Translations under genes and position numbers: made by a program
In this document: positions 1 to 13,652 of the stretch, one piece after another
How the letters are laid out: each line of letters begins with the position of its first letter
Position numbering within the stretch: the stretch's first letter is position 1
Notes under the pieces: generated by a model
Databases searched by the model: none
The model's input: only the letters and a program-made list of their open reading frames with translations
What the model was told of the DNA's origin: nothing
From: Rhypophila decipiens
Taxonomy: Eukaryota > Ascomycota > Sordariomycetes > Sordariales > Naviculisporaceae
Length of the DNA: 64,000 nucleotides
Assembly (NCBI GenBank): GCA_033297075.1
Contig: MU858124.1
Coordinates: forward strand, 107,435 to 171,434
Direction of reading: 5' to 3'

Positions 1-3000
1 TTTTTGTTGGTTCCATTCTGATTTGTCCCTTTCGAATCTCTTGCATGAAATTAAGCCTAGGATTTAGACTTTGACACTTCATAGCCTCGCAAGCATCTCC
101 CGCGAGAACGATCCCTAAGACTCTGAGACTCATGCCACAATTCTTTTAATATTACGGTGATGGTCAGATGACGATAAAAGCGTACAAGAATCACAAGCTT
201 CGTAAAGAGTTCTCGATACTGCAGCTACCCGGTTCCATCATCTTAAACTCCAAATCCATCCAGATGCATTCGGAGATCGGCACGTATCACCCGACATGCA
301 AGTCATGAGTAGGAAGTATATTTTGAGTAAAGTTCCAGTGAGTCTGAGCAGCAGATATCACCATAGACTTGTGTATGAACTTCAGGGTGCGGTTCAGTAC
401 GACCGCAACCGTTGTAAAGCCGAGGTGAACCTTAACCCATTTGTTGTAGAAAAAGACACTGCCTCGAGGCTGGAACCTGGAACAGCAATAGCTTTCGTAC
501 CGAAATACTTATGCCATGTAGCGATCTGTTAGACACAAAAGGACTTCCAGATTCATTAGGCTCTGAGTTCTGTGAAACGTCAACACTAATACAGTAGTAC
601 AAAACCTCCCCGGAGACTTCCAGATACGAAGAACTACAACCATAGAAGGAGGTAACTACCTTCTTTAGCCAATATATATCCACATAATGACGGGGATAGT
701 GAGTGATCACGCTACACAAACAGACAACCCATCGAACATGACAGAATGAGAACTTTGCAGGTCGTACTGCATTTCTCCCATGTACTGACTACCGAGGTAC
801 TACCGAGCTCCCCTAATACCAAGCCGTTTGTTCCTCCATCATAGTCTGAGCCTCCGAGTTACGATGTACGATGGGAACCCCCCACGGGTCCTGGTGTACG
901 CGACTAGGATCTCGAAGTGGGACACAGGAGAAGGCATCAAGGCAACCAATACGTTCATCACACGAGTACAATCCCATGGTCTATAGGTAGCCGCACTACA
1001 AGAAGAAGGGCCCAACTTCGATGTGATCTACATGGAGAAAGTGCGGAAAATATCAACTCAGTGTAATAAACCGACCGAATCCGACATGCCTTGCTGTCAA
1101 TGGGGCCTGCTGACCTACCTGTGGTGATACAACAAATGAAATATCAAGATCACATTCGAAGGGCAATGCTCGCCTATTTACTTCCCTCGATGAGTCCTAA
1201 GTCACTTATGGACATGTGTCTACTATACATGGAGGATCTGACGAGAACAGCTTGGCAGACGGGTATCTGCATCTGCAAAATGCCTTTTAGGTCCAGTAGC
1301 GATATGGAAATATAGAATCTTGTTGCCGGTGAGGAGTCCTACATGCCTCTAGACTTGGCCATGAGAGATAAACACGGTGCAGAATACGAACAGCGATCGG
1401 TGGCGAGTTTCATACTGGACATGACAAGTCGTAGATGTCATGTACACGACTCACTTATTCTTGCCCGTGAAAGGTCCGACATCAAGAGGAGGGCCGCGTA
1501 TACGCATGAAGGGCCGGTCCGTCTATGGTAGTAATTGTGGCATAGGCAGAGGCGATGATGATCGTATATACCAAGAAAAGTTCAGGTATTATACAAAGCT
1601 CAGGTGTTACGAAACTAGATGATAAAGAAGGGAAGTTAGTTTGTTTACATGTGAAGAACGAACACGGGAGGTGATGATGACCCCCACCCTCTTTCATGCA
1701 AAAAAAGAAATGCAAACACCAGAAACGGATGTGCCGTGTAATAGATGGATCGATATAGCGAGACATGTCGCTCGAGGTACCTTGATACCTGGTGAGCAGG
1801 TGGTCTCTCCTTTCCGTGGCCACTTGACCTGTCTGGAGGACATGGCGTTGATGTGCAGCTGGGGTATCTCATCCTAACAGCTCTGCACGGTATTCCCAAC
1901 GGAGAACGGGCTCTCATGTTGCAGTGTTCCCATACAAGCTGAAAGTCCATAGCAGGAGTTTAGGAAGAACCAACATATGCAAACAAGAAATGGAGAAGTG
2001 TAGACGTCATGCAAGACATGAAGCGAGACAGCTGACCCCTAGCTGCTGCTTAGTCCAACCACACCTTTCTATCATTGCATGTGGCTTCCACTGACGGGCG
2101 GCCATGCATGAATGTCCTAGTCCAGTTTGGTGGTTTGTTTAGACGTCGGTGCCATCGACAATAAACCTGGATACGACCGCCCACTCTTGCCGCGGTACGG
2201 TATCGAAACCCGCCTATCTAGGTGCCTACCCTACCTGATGTCTCACCTTTACTGCCTATCCGATTATCGATCGCTGCGGAATGATTCTTTCCCGGAATGC
2301 CGCATGTTCTGGAGCCTGCCGATGACACAGAACCGGTTGTGGGAAGTCCCGGGTGTCTCAGTTAGACAGTTTTGATGGCCAAGTCGATAAGGTGTGTCTT
2401 GGAAGACACAAAGATCTACAGAATGTCGGAGGAAGAGGGAACTTTTGAGACGCACCCATGAAGACAACTTAGACAAGAGGTTAGCAGGCCTGATGGAACG
2501 ATAGAATCACCTATCATATGCAGCACTTGAATCAATAAAACAAACAAAGCTGAAAGACGAGCCATGAGTATTGCCACACCTCGCCAACAAGCCAAGAAAG
2601 GGTGGGCTGTTGATATTTTGAAAGCCTCGTTTCGAACCTAGCGTCATTGTGAAAAGGTTGCTTGAAACCGATAAAGCAGGATAAGACCTTGAATAGGAGA
2701 CGAATCTTGTCAGACAAGTTTCCATGATATTCACCTGAGTACGTAATCAGAGGCTTTGCCTCTGCTGTCCGGCATCAGGTCGCCAAAGCATAACCTTGGG
2801 AGCATAAACAGTGAGGGTAGCAACACGAGATGATGCAAATGGTGTGGGGAGGTTCTGGCGTGCAACCGGATATAGCAACCTGACATATGAGGCTCCTCAG
2901 ACCGCACGCGTGGATCAACATGGATAAAGAGCGTGAACCGCACTTGGGTGTATCGTCGGGACTGAAGGTGCTCGTCGTTTAGAGGCCGATATGACATGCT

Positions 3001-6000
3001 CAGAGTCCCGCCCCGTGGTGTGGGTTACGTTTGAGCGTAAGACTGCCGCCAGCCGATGGTCATGGGTCATAGACTGCATATCAAGAGCAGAAAGGAAGCC
3101 CAGGGAACCACCTATCATGTGGTGGGATCATGGCTCGGATGGGCCACCACTAGTGGGTCGCCAATGATTTCCTTGTAAAGGGTGTGCTTTGGACGAGCCA
3201 CGAACATGTGGCGTGAGGAAGCAAGGAGGCTGAGGTGCCAAAGGGTGGCGATCATGTTTTGGTACTGCTTAGAGCGTCAGTCCGGGGAAGCACACCACCG
3301 CCAGCAAGGTTGTGGGTGGCAGTTATACTAGGACCGTCTACAACGTGGATGAATGTGGCTTGCATTGCGTCTCCGGGGAGAGTCGAGGCCGCAGGACGCA
3401 GCGTCTCAATCTACGCGAGAGAGACTTTGCTTAAGGAGATGGTGTATCAAGAAATAGACAGAAATGAAGGCCAACCCCGAAAAGTCCGAAGGATGTCCAC
3501 ATGGGAAGTCACGCGCAAGAGGATCTGACGGCAAACGTGAACTTAACACGAGGACTATGAGGAAGAGATTGCTGAGCTCTGTGGGGTGTGGCTGAGAAAT
3601 CGAGAGAAAGCAGCCTCTTGCATGAAGACCATGGGCCCCAGGGGAGAGCTGTAGATTGGCCTTCCCCAAAAGGGTGTTGTCAAGCTGCAGGCATCGGCAG
3701 GGAGGGTGGACGGACTTGCTCCGTGATTTGCGGAAGCGGGACAACAGGCATCACATCCATCCTCCACAAGCATTGCTGGGCCTGCCATCCTCGAACGATG
3801 AGCGTGGCTGCAACGGTATGGTCGGGATCATGGATTCTCTTGCCATGCTCCATTTGAGCCAGAGGTGATAGACGGTTGGTCCTATGGCATTGGTAGCTGC
3901 GAGATCATCGGAGACTGCATTCCCGCCCTCGCATCTGCAAACATCCCGTTGACGACGAGAAGCGAATTTGACACATTGTGAAGGAGTTTGGATGGACAGC
4001 TGGCACTCGCCAAAAGATATCATTTTGTCGTTCGGCCGGCCAGCCAAGAATCCGTTGCCGACAGGCCTGGAAGGGCTGATGTCCAGTGAGATGGAGGTGT
4101 GGGGTAAGACGGCGCGGAAGGGGAGCGAGCGGAACCTGATTGGAACAGAAGGGAGGTTGGCTTTCGGGGGACACGAGAACGGAGGCAATGCGAGGCTTGA
4201 CTCTCTCTCACTCTGAGACGTTGTGGTTGTGAGTGTGACAGACGGGATAAACGAACCTCAACACTTGTGGGGTGGCAGGGGGTGCTACCTAGCAGAAAGA
4301 TCAAGATTTCCGAGGACAGGCAGACACTGGTAGCGACAACTTCCACAAACCAACCGGCCACGGCCACACCGTTGGTGGACATAGAGTTCGACGTTGAACT
4401 AATGTTCAAGGTGAGTGTCCTTGAAAGTTGAGAGCCGGTGAACAGATGTGCGTGGAGCAGGGATGGCATTTCGTGCAGAAACGCCACCATGCATATTGGA
4501 AGATCTCCGCAGCTGTCGGCTGTGTTTACTTTCCTCGTCTGCGGTCACCACAGTGTTCAATATTGGGCGACTCGTTGGTTGGTGATGAATCGAAATAGAA
4601 GTCTGCCAAGATAGAGACAAGGTCGAAAACCGGTGGAGCGTGTGAAACCTGCCATTGTTCTGCTCATCATCTGTTTCGGCTTGTTCCTCAGCAGAGGGTG
4701 TCGGAACGTTGGGGTTGCATTGCTCTGCCGAGACTTCGTGTCTGAGTACGAAAGCCTCTCGACAGAACGGAACCCATCGATATAGAATACATCATGTCGG
4801 TGGACAAGCTTGTTTGGCGTGTTTGGCTGGATGGGAAAACGCGGTTGTGGTGCAACACATCTGGAAAGCCGGAATGAGGTAAGCGTGAAATCCTTGAGTG
4901 TGGCCAGACAAACGGAAAATAACAGGACCAGGGGTATGGAGATGGGGGGATGTATTGGTGATATTGATCTCGACCACAGCTGTCATGTCAGCCATGCAAA
5001 GCCCACGCAGCTTGATGACATTATATTGTTTCCTTCTTGCCTCTGTTACGGTGTCGAGGTGCTGTGCAGCATGATTCGTACCTGTGCGGGATGGCGGCGG
5101 CCAGACCATGCTAGACCGACGGTTTCCTATCTTTTGCTGCTTATCGCGTCTCATCGAATACGTACCCCAGACTTTAGATTACCATCGTCCAATCAGAGAC
5201 AAGACGGAGAATTGCCATTCGAGATTAGCGCAGTTGGGGGCGATTGGAACTTTGGGCGCTGACGTTGTGGTGGGTGGCTTCGATTTGTCACCAAGCTCCA
5301 GCTTGGACGGACTGCAGAGGCAGCAAACCGTCAACGGCGTGACCGTTTTGGCGTTGAAGATGAGGGAATGCCGTGGCTTTGAGAACATTGAGTTTCCGGG
5401 ACGTCAAGGTTAAAGATGCTCGCAGCCCGGACGGTGGCAGGGTGGAACACCGGGATTGTGCAAAGTTGGTCTGTGCTCCCGCCGTGTCCGGTAGCCGGAC
5501 CCACGGGACTGGCAGATTACCGGGTAATCCACAGGGCAGGTTCGAGATGGGTGGGTACGGGTATTGGACACCGCCTGGAAGCTGTCGAAATTTACGTTTA
5601 ATTATTTCATTAACATTTGGGGTGTACAACGTGTCCTAACTTATAATTCCATGCAGGTGATAAAGGGGACAAAATTCCTTCCATCCCTTGTGCTGCACGC
5701 ATGTTCCATCAGTCCATATATGTTGGTACAATACAAGAGGTACTCTAATGGTACCTACTGTAATTTCGAGGGAGCCTTTGAAACCCTGGGATCATGCTTG
5801 GCCATCCTCACAGCGGCCATTAAAAAAGGATCGCACGGACGACCCAGGAAGGTTTTGTCCGAAAAGCCAGCAAGGCCCTTTTCATCTTGTGACGGAGCAA
5901 AGTACTTTAAAGATACCTCCATTCCTCACCGAAGTCGACGCCCGGGGCGATGATATTACCGTATTTACAAGTACGTATGTGTGCGTATAGCGTGCTAAGG

Positions 6001-7291
6001 ACCCCCACACTCCAAATATGGTCATGCATCACTGGGGGTCATCACCCCCAAGGTCACCACAGATTGAGCAAAACGCGGGGTCAGGGCAAGGAAGCCTGGG
6101 AAAGTGACTCCAACCAGGCCCTCCTTCCATCTTGGCCCATCTTGTCCTACGGAGTACCTATATTGTCCTGTCTCTCTTCCCTTCCCACCACATCTTCCAT
6201 CAGACAACTGAATCCATCAGCCAACCATCACCAGGCTAGGCAGTACAAGTTCCATGGCTACCAGTTTCCGGGGTATGCACACACAAGTCCACCCTGGCAA
6301 CACTGAAATCCCATCGTACACTAGGTATCTTACAAGCTGGGACATGTCGAAATCTTCATATACATTGTTGATTTGACGGGATCGGGCTCCCAGCCTGTGC
6401 CAACAAGTTGCCTCGTGAGAATACACACCGGCTCGCTCGGCTGAGTCAAAGGCTTGTCTTCTCGAACTGGGCAGACCAGCAATTAACGTAAAAAGTCGGG
6501 ACAACCCCGCGTGAGTTGGTGACTCTCGCTTCCCATTTAGCTGCATCAATCATTCTTCAACCTCCCAGATCGAACCCCTCGAACCAGCATCGGGATCCCG
6601 AAGGGCATTCGACGTCGACGCTATCTAAAGGACTGAGGGAAGCGTGGGATTTGGTGGCATTTATCGTATATAGGACTCTGTATGTGCTTCCATATGTTCC
6701 ATTTATTTTTATACTCTCTTGGCAACTCTTAACTGCTTCAAAGATCACCGTTGTACACACACACTACCGTATGTTGCTTGGGGCAGTTGGGGTATTGACA
6801 TCCAGCGGATATCGGCCAGTGACCGCTGGCGATTGGGACTCCAACTCGGTGCCTTGGACTTGAATTGCTCGGCTCGCCCCATTCATACATCCCGCCATCT
6901 CCCCTCACTTCTGCATCACCTCCCCTTTCCCGGCCCATTGTTATCTATCAAGACCCTTTCACCACTTATCTTCACACGCCCGAATAACTTCATTTTTTAT
7001 ACGATTTCTGACCTTATAGGTTGCTCTTTTGCTGTCGCCTTGCGCGCCTGATCTTTATCGCAGTGTCAGACCTTGGTTTTATCCAATTGGCGACAGGTGA
7101 CAGGTGGCCCGCGTGCCCCTCCCACCGCCTTGGTACTGATACCACCGATACGACAACCTAAAATTGCGCTGAAGAAACCGGGCCGCCCCTCCACCGCCCA
7201 AATTCCCCTCCAAAGCGCCTTGGGGCCTCAGCCCACCACAACTTCTTCCCAAACTACCAAAAAAAATCGAAGCATCCTCCATTGCCCGACC
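1..7291. other. Gene-poor left flank, no supported gene
   Basis: No reading frame here shows a recognisable domain, a signal peptide or a consistent chain of exons. The frames are short (mostly under 120 codons) and overlap on both strands, as in non-coding DNA. A short stretch near 895-990 reads protein-like on the plus strand but ends at a stop and joins nothing; it may be a gene relic. The last 450 bases (about 6870-7290) are pyrimidine-rich on the plus strand, as is common in promoters and 5' leaders of highly expressed fungal genes, and probably hold the promoter and leader of the CCCH gene that follows. Confidence 0.6.
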
Positions 7292-9495
7292 ATGTCTGGA
7301 GAACCGACCCCGACCCAGAGCGATTATCGCCACCTGAGAACAGGAAGCCTGAATATTCCGCCTTCGAACGGCCATTCCGGTGGGATGATGAGCCCAATGC
7401 CTGGTGCTCAAAGATTTGACGGGCCTAGAAGCCCTCCGAGTAAGTTGTGACACCTTCGGCGGCGATCCCGACGTTCCTCTCCGCTCCCGGCCGAGACACG
7501 GCGCGAGAACAATCTACCCCTTTTCTCCATCTTGGACGCGCTTGTGCGCTGTGTGCCCTTTTCCGTCGCTCCACGGCCCTTAGCTGTCCCGATCGCTAAC
7601 TGTTGCATCTTGCCATAGACACATCTCACGTCCCCTGCAAGTTCTTCCGTCAAGGAGCTTGCCAGGCCGGTAAAGCCTGCCCGTTCAGCCATGACCTCGG
7701 CGCGGCAGCCGAGATGGTTTGCAAGTACTTCGCAAAGGTACGAGGTTGAATCCTTCCCTCCCGCCGGTTCACGATCGATTTGGGTTTCGCCGTCGCACTA
7801 TCCAGGAGTGGTGGACATAACTCGAGGCTCGCTCGGTGCTAACTTTAGGTGTCACCTTGTGTGTAGGGCAACTGCAAGTTTGGCCCGAAATGTGCCAACA
7901 TCCACGTGCTACCAGATGGCCGCCGCGTCAACTATGGCAAGAATGGTGTGACAGTCGGGGGTCCTCCTCTCGGAGCCCGTGTCAACCCCAACACGTACCA
8001 CCAACCCTCCAACAGCGCCCTCACGAACTCGTTTCTGCGTGCCGACGCCATTCCTCCATACACTACCACGAGCCCCTATGGTATTCCAGACGACCACTAT
8101 GGTCACCAGCTCAGCCATCACCCCAGCATGGAGAACGGTCTCCCGACGATTGATACTACATACACATCGAACCCCGCATCGGTTTATGGCTCTCCCGGAC
8201 GAGACGAGGACGCCAATCGACTGGGGCTTGGCTTGTCCCCCATCAACGCAAAGGGACTCTCCGTCCTCGACGCTCCTCTGCCAGCATCCTTTGATAGCAA
8301 CGGAATATCCCACGCCGCGCGTTACGGCCCTTGGCCATCTTCAGTGCCCTCCAAATTTGGTCTCGAGTCGCCACCGCACTCGCTCAGTGCCGCCAAGGAC
8401 AGCCGTACATCCGAGACCCTGAAGCTCCTGCATAGTTCAGCTTTTGGCAGCGACTCTCTCACGGCAATCGAAAATGGCTTTGGGAGCAGCCCGCCGACTG
8501 GCTCCGTATCTCACAGCTTGGCCTTTGGTGGGGAAGAGTACTTTGGGAAGCGGCCAATGCATAGCTCGTTGCGCTACGCCAAGAAAGGGATCATCAGTAG
8601 CAGCGCCCCTAAGATTGACCGCGACTGGGATCCTGGTTTCTTCTTTGAGGAGGATATGGTGCCTGGGTCGTTGGCGAATGAGGTTCTGACTCCAGCAGAG
8701 AAAGCCAGAAGGGGCTCGACAGCCAACACTATGCGCCCCACTGAAGGTTTGGGTTCGTTGACAGACTCGGTCCCAATAGCCACAAAATTTGGCAGCCCAG
8801 CGAGTCCAAGCCGGTGGGGCCCGCTCTTCCAACGGCAAAAGGAGGAGGAAGCAGCCGCCGGCTTGGATATGAGCACCGGCAGTTACGGTGGAGGGGCGAG
8901 CCGTTCCTTCAAGCATACATCGGCATTCGGCCATGTCGGCAGCCCGCTGCGAAATTCCAGCTTGGCAAGTGGGATTGCGGCCGAACTCAATGGCGACTCG
9001 GGTCTCAACAGACCTGGTCCCGGAAGCCGAAACGACAGCGGCAATGGGTCTCTCTCTGCCCTCACTCAACAGCTCCAGCGCACGCGTCTCGGCGAGGATT
9101 CGTCCGGAAGCCCCACTCCCCGACCCTATCTGAACGTGTCTCGGAATCCTAGTGGCAACGGACTTGGGTCCATTGGCTCGGGCGTCGTTGGCAAGGAGCG
9201 CGAGAAAGAACGTCCATTAGAACGTCATGTCAGCAGCGGCTCCGTTGGTTCCAACACGGCCGGGCGATTCAACCCCATCGACGAGGAGGACCCCGCCTTT
9301 GTCTTCAATATGGAAGAAGAGGATGATGCTCAGCTGCGGGCGAGAAAGCGAACTTCTGGTGGCAACATGGGCGCCTCTAGTCCATTGAGTTCTGGATGGA
9401 GCTATGCAGCTGCAGCTTCGAGCAACAAAAACACCTCCAACGGCAACACCTCACGAAATGGAGGTGGCGCGGTTGAAGCCGCGAGCGGGAGATAA
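7292..9495 (+). CDS. CCCH zinc-finger protein, two fingers
   Basis: Three exons: 7292-7439, 7619-7737, 7867-9495, giving 631 residues. Two C-x7-C-x5-C-x3-H zinc fingers lie at residues 56-74 and 84-102, and the second intron falls inside finger two. In the family such paired fingers usually bind RNA, so a role in mRNA metabolism is likely; yeast Lee1 has the same general architecture, but orthology is not shown here. The remaining 530 residues are low-complexity and rich in Ser, Gly, Pro and Asn, with a conserved-looking patch around a DWDPGFFFEED segment and an acidic stretch near the C-terminus (EEDPAFVFNMEEED). The start is the first ATG that puts exon one in frame with the fingers. An in-frame GTG upstream is not a credible start. 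The product is probably cytoplasmic or nuclear, as no targeting signal is visible. Confidence 0.88.
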
Positions 9496-12400
9496 TTTGT
9501 TTTTGACAGACCCCCGCCACGTTTGAAGACTGGCGCATCTGGTTGAAGCATGACACAAAATGTCTATGGTCATTGGGACGGAGTACTTGGGTTGTTTTTT
9601 CAAGCATTTATATACATCTGCCCTAGATCGAGGTTGGTTTGCTTCAAGGGCTTATGTGCCCAGCGGATCATGGAGAGAGGCGTTCAACTTTTGTCATTCA
9701 AAGCGCCGGTCATGTCTGCTCGAGATCCTCTTTTCTTGCGTTTCTGTTTGAACCTGGGGTTTGGCATAACAACACATCCGCAATGGCAGTTGACCAGTAT
9801 AAACCCTTTTATCTTTTCCATAGTATACTGTTCACGATGGCTGGGGAAAACTGGAACCGGAAAACAAAAGAGCCAGGTGGGGTGGTCGGCCTGTTGGGGG
9901 TTAATATTGGTAATTGGTATATGGTGTTCGGGTGTTGTTATTATTTGTCTTTTTTCCCCTCGTTCACATTTACCACTGCGCCTGGTCCAACAGTTTTCAA
10001 CTGGTTCACGCGATACCATCCTTCTTTTGGTTCAAAGTTGATACAATTTGAAGTGGTTTGGGCAGCATCAGACGTTATCATTATACAATCATGAGCGGCG
10101 AATAAACGACGAGGATGAGGGTGGGATGCGCAGGGGAAAAAGGACCATGTTGTTTACTTTCTATTCTTCCTCCCCTTGATCTTTGTCTCTTTTTAGGCAA
10201 ACCCCTCAACTTTTGTTAATTATTTGTAGAATACTTTATAGCCTTATTGTCATGAGACAGGTAATATGCGTATGGAATGGACTGGGCATATTCGTTATGG
10301 TATGGTTGTTCTTCTGCTAAATCTGTTCACATACTTCAAGATATAACATATATATGCTGTTAAAAACTGAATATATCACGTTCGACTTATTTCTATTGTC
10401 AGTCACGGTCAATTTTGATGAACCTGCGCACGTCCTGACGTGGATCCAAGGCTCTCAAGCAGGGGGTTAATCGGGCAGGGAGATCACAGGCAATTCAAGG
10501 CACATGCTAGAGTCCTTGTTGTTCATACTTTGTGGTTTATGGACAGCCTAGATGTGGCGATATTTACACAGGCCGTTAAGCAGGGCTCGGACTCTGAATC
10601 ACGAGCTGAGCGAGTCCATGGTCACACACCGAGGTGACGAAGTAAGCTCAGCCTCACTCGACCCAAAGAGGCCACGGTGAACGGGGAAGCCGGTGGAATA
10701 TCCAATACATGCACATTTGTCAACGACCCGACAGTGTCTGGAACTTGAGTGGAGGGAAAGTATCAAAGTAGGCAGCAGCCACGAATTCTGTATCATGGAC
10801 CCCGCCGTAAAATGATTGAAACTTTTGAAACTTTTTCCTCTCGTCGGTTCAACTTACAAGACTAACAAGGACTTCCAGGTTGCTGTAGATTTCATGGCAT
10901 TTACATGAATTGCCCACCATTTATATCTTCACATACCAAAGGAAATATTTCAACGTGCCCGGTGCTCACGTGGACATCCAATCGGAAACAGATACACCTT
11001 TCCCCGGGTGGTAGGAAGCCTTTCTTTCTGCCTAGATTCCAAAGTTCGTTTGACGCATCGCCCGGCATCTGTCACAGTAAAGGTGCACTTTAAACCTATC
11101 ATGATGGGTAGGTACCTGCGTGAACTTGCATGTTCTGCAGTCCGGGGAGTATGTCTTTACATCCGGGATGGGAACCCAGATGGCCGCATATTCTGCCTTT
11201 GCATATGTCCCAGTGCTCACATGAGTAGTTGACAATGAAAGACAAGTTTCAAAACAAATCAGATGAGTTGAAAGTGTGTTTTGAACCCGGTACCAAGTAC
11301 CTCTTACCCTGCCACCATGTTACTAGCTCGGTGAGCCGATGGAAAGCCGATCACCTTCATCTTATTCGTTACATTTTATCCATCCTTCCGCTCTTCGAGG
11401 TGGTAATTCAAGAGGCATCGTGCATCCTCGGGCGCCTGGCTAACACTCATTAAAGCCTACATAAAAGAGAGACCTTACTGTGTTGCTCCACAAATCATGT
11501 TCAAGTAGGGCAGTTGCGAATATCATTCGTCCTCTCCAAGATACTGACAGTACCTTTATCAAATAAGGGTTTAACAGCCTTCTTCAGGTCGAAGGTCGCA
11601 AGTTGAAAGTCATGATTCACCAGATTATTGATATTCCCATGGGCCATGATTTCCATGACGCATTTCATATATGTAATCACGCATCATCTATATAATCTTC
11701 CAAAACAGACCACTCTCTGCTCAGTCCCTGTATTGTTGGTACTGGTTTTATCTATACGAGTATCGACCTGCCAGGCTGCCAGTCTCTTGGGGGAAAAAAC
11801 AATATCACCAACTCTGCACCAGGCTCCAAGGTAAAGTATGTAACGTGGGCAAGGAGTGGACACTGAGTAGACGATAAAGTAGCAGATTCCCAGCCAGCCG
11901 ACCAGAAAAATGCCATTTGCCTGACAAGAAGCTGATGTGTGTGTCGTGTGTCGTAAAAGTAGACAGAAGTGTTGTCCCTGGAAAATAACTTTGACGATCT
12001 CCCTCAGACTACGGTACTCACTGTGGCGGAAGAGCTCGACAGATAATGCGCCCTGCGTGGGTGTTGGTTTATGACTCTTCATTCTGAATAAGGTGCGCAG
12101 GCCATTTGTACATCCTTGACGCTTGGGGAAAACAAAAGTGGTGTCGCCGAAGGTGAGGCAGGTGCAGAGGAAGAATGGGAAATGGAATGGTTACTGATTG
12201 CGTAACCACGAGGCGGTGCCCACGGCTCACCAACGCCCCCGATTCCTCCAGTTGCAATAGTATCCCTGGTACGGTATATGGACAACCACCTTTAGCCTTG
12301 CGTGCCATAGCGTGTGTGTCTCCACCAGCTGCCTTGCGTGCCATCCATATCGCGCATAAAAACACACCAGCTAGCCTCTTGAGCCGTCCTCCATCCATCT

Positions 12401-12749
12401 CTTGCATTTCTTGGGCATGCTCCCTCGTCTCAACACGCAGTCCATTAGACCAATGCCACCATTGTATGCCGTCTATATTGCCAATCAACGAACCAAAGCA
12501 GAAAGAAAAGAGCGGAAAAGACCAAAGGTAAGATCGAGCGGCGGGATGTCAGTGGAAGTGGAATAACACTTTACATGCTCCATGGGGGCGGACGAAGCGA
12601 GGATCGCCTTGTGTTCTGGTTCTGCGATATGTGGGGTGGTGGTTCATCTCTCTTTCATCTCTTTTTATCTTATATGTTATAGTACAAAGGCTTCTGTATG
12701 ATTAAAGAAAAAAAGACGACTGCTTCCTCGGTTCCGGTATGTATGTAAT
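9496..12749. other. Intergenic, 3.3 kb
   Basis: This lies between the convergent 3' ends of the CCCH gene and the acyl carrier protein gene. It holds T-rich 3'-UTR-like sequence just after the CCCH stop codon and several short overlapping frames on both strands. None has a domain, a plausible splice chain or codon pattern that I can defend. I see no RNA gene or repeat. Confidence 0.5.
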
Positions 12750-13652
12750 CTAGTTGGCATCGGGTTGGCTGAGGATGTACTCGACGGCCTTGTCGACTGT
12801 AAGAGGTAAGATATGTTAGTTCAATGCTGCGCGCGATGTTGTGTGGCATGGATGGGAGCACGTACTGCTGTGGATCTGGTCGGCATCCTTGTCGGGGATC
12901 TCGATGCTAAACTCCTGATGGCGTGAAAGGGCAATGGTCAGTTTTTGTCTTCCCTTTCCAGTATTGAGTACCTGTGTTGCGAAGACCAACAGTCCTTGTC
13001 TTGTCACGCCAAACGTCCAGCCCAGATGTTCTAACTGTGAATGATAGAGGGAAAATGACGTACCTCCTCAATGGCCATCACAACCTCCACGGTGTCGAGG
13101 GAATCGAGACCGAGGTCGTTGGCGAAGTGGGAAGTCTCGGTGATCTATTTTGCGTCCTTGTCAGATACGTCCATCAATCTTGTCGACGGTATCCGGCGAT
13201 ACTATCGGGTCGGTAAAAGGTAAAGGGAGAGAGCGTGACTAACGTTGCTTGGGTCGTTGACCTGTGAAAAGGATTAGGTTAGCCATGTCAAGTTAATTCC
13301 AGAACCAATCCGATGGAAAGGTATCTTGTCCAGCATAAGGTTGACAGTTCATTGCCAAAATGCATTGTTCCATGGACGTAACATCTCCCGCATCCATCAC
13401 TATCCACTCTCCCCAACCAAAACATACCTTGTCGAATCCCGTGAGGAGCTGCTTAATCCGCGAGTAAACCTCGGACCTCTCGAGACCGCCAGCGGCAGAG
13501 TAGAACCGCACACCTTGCCACGCGAGGGCTTTGGGAACGAAGGAAGAAGTAACAGTCTTGGGGACAGCGACGGCTAATCTCCTGACGGCGACGGGGCGCA
13601 TGGCTGTCTTGGATGCCGCGGAGGCAGTTCGGAGGATGGCGGTGCGGAACAT
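12750..13652 (-). CDS. Mitochondrial acyl carrier protein (complex I ACP subunit)
   Basis: Five exons read from right to left: 13652-13428, 13261-13244, 13144-13064, 12914-12866, 12796-12750, giving 139 residues. The first 50 or so residues are Ala-, Arg- and Ser-rich without acids, a typical mitochondrial presequence. The ACP fold follows, with the phosphopantetheine attachment motif LGLDSLDTVE (Ser96) and the family signature IEIPDKDAD. The protein carries acyl chains in mitochondrial type II fatty-acid synthesis (lipoate supply) and is a subunit of NADH:ubiquinone oxidoreductase (NDUFAB1 / nuo-12 family). Exon two is only 18 bases long (six residues), but it is flanked by good splice sites and restores the expected protein. 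The gene lies just downstream of another complex I gene on the same strand. Confidence 0.95.

Noticed and set aside
4020..4490. 156-codon minus-strand frame in the left flank
   Set aside because: Ser/Pro/Leu-rich translation with competing frames on both strands, no motif and no linked exon.
8437..9069. 210-codon minus-strand frame
   Set aside because: Shadow of the third CCCH-gene exon; it has no domain and its composition mirrors the sense codons.
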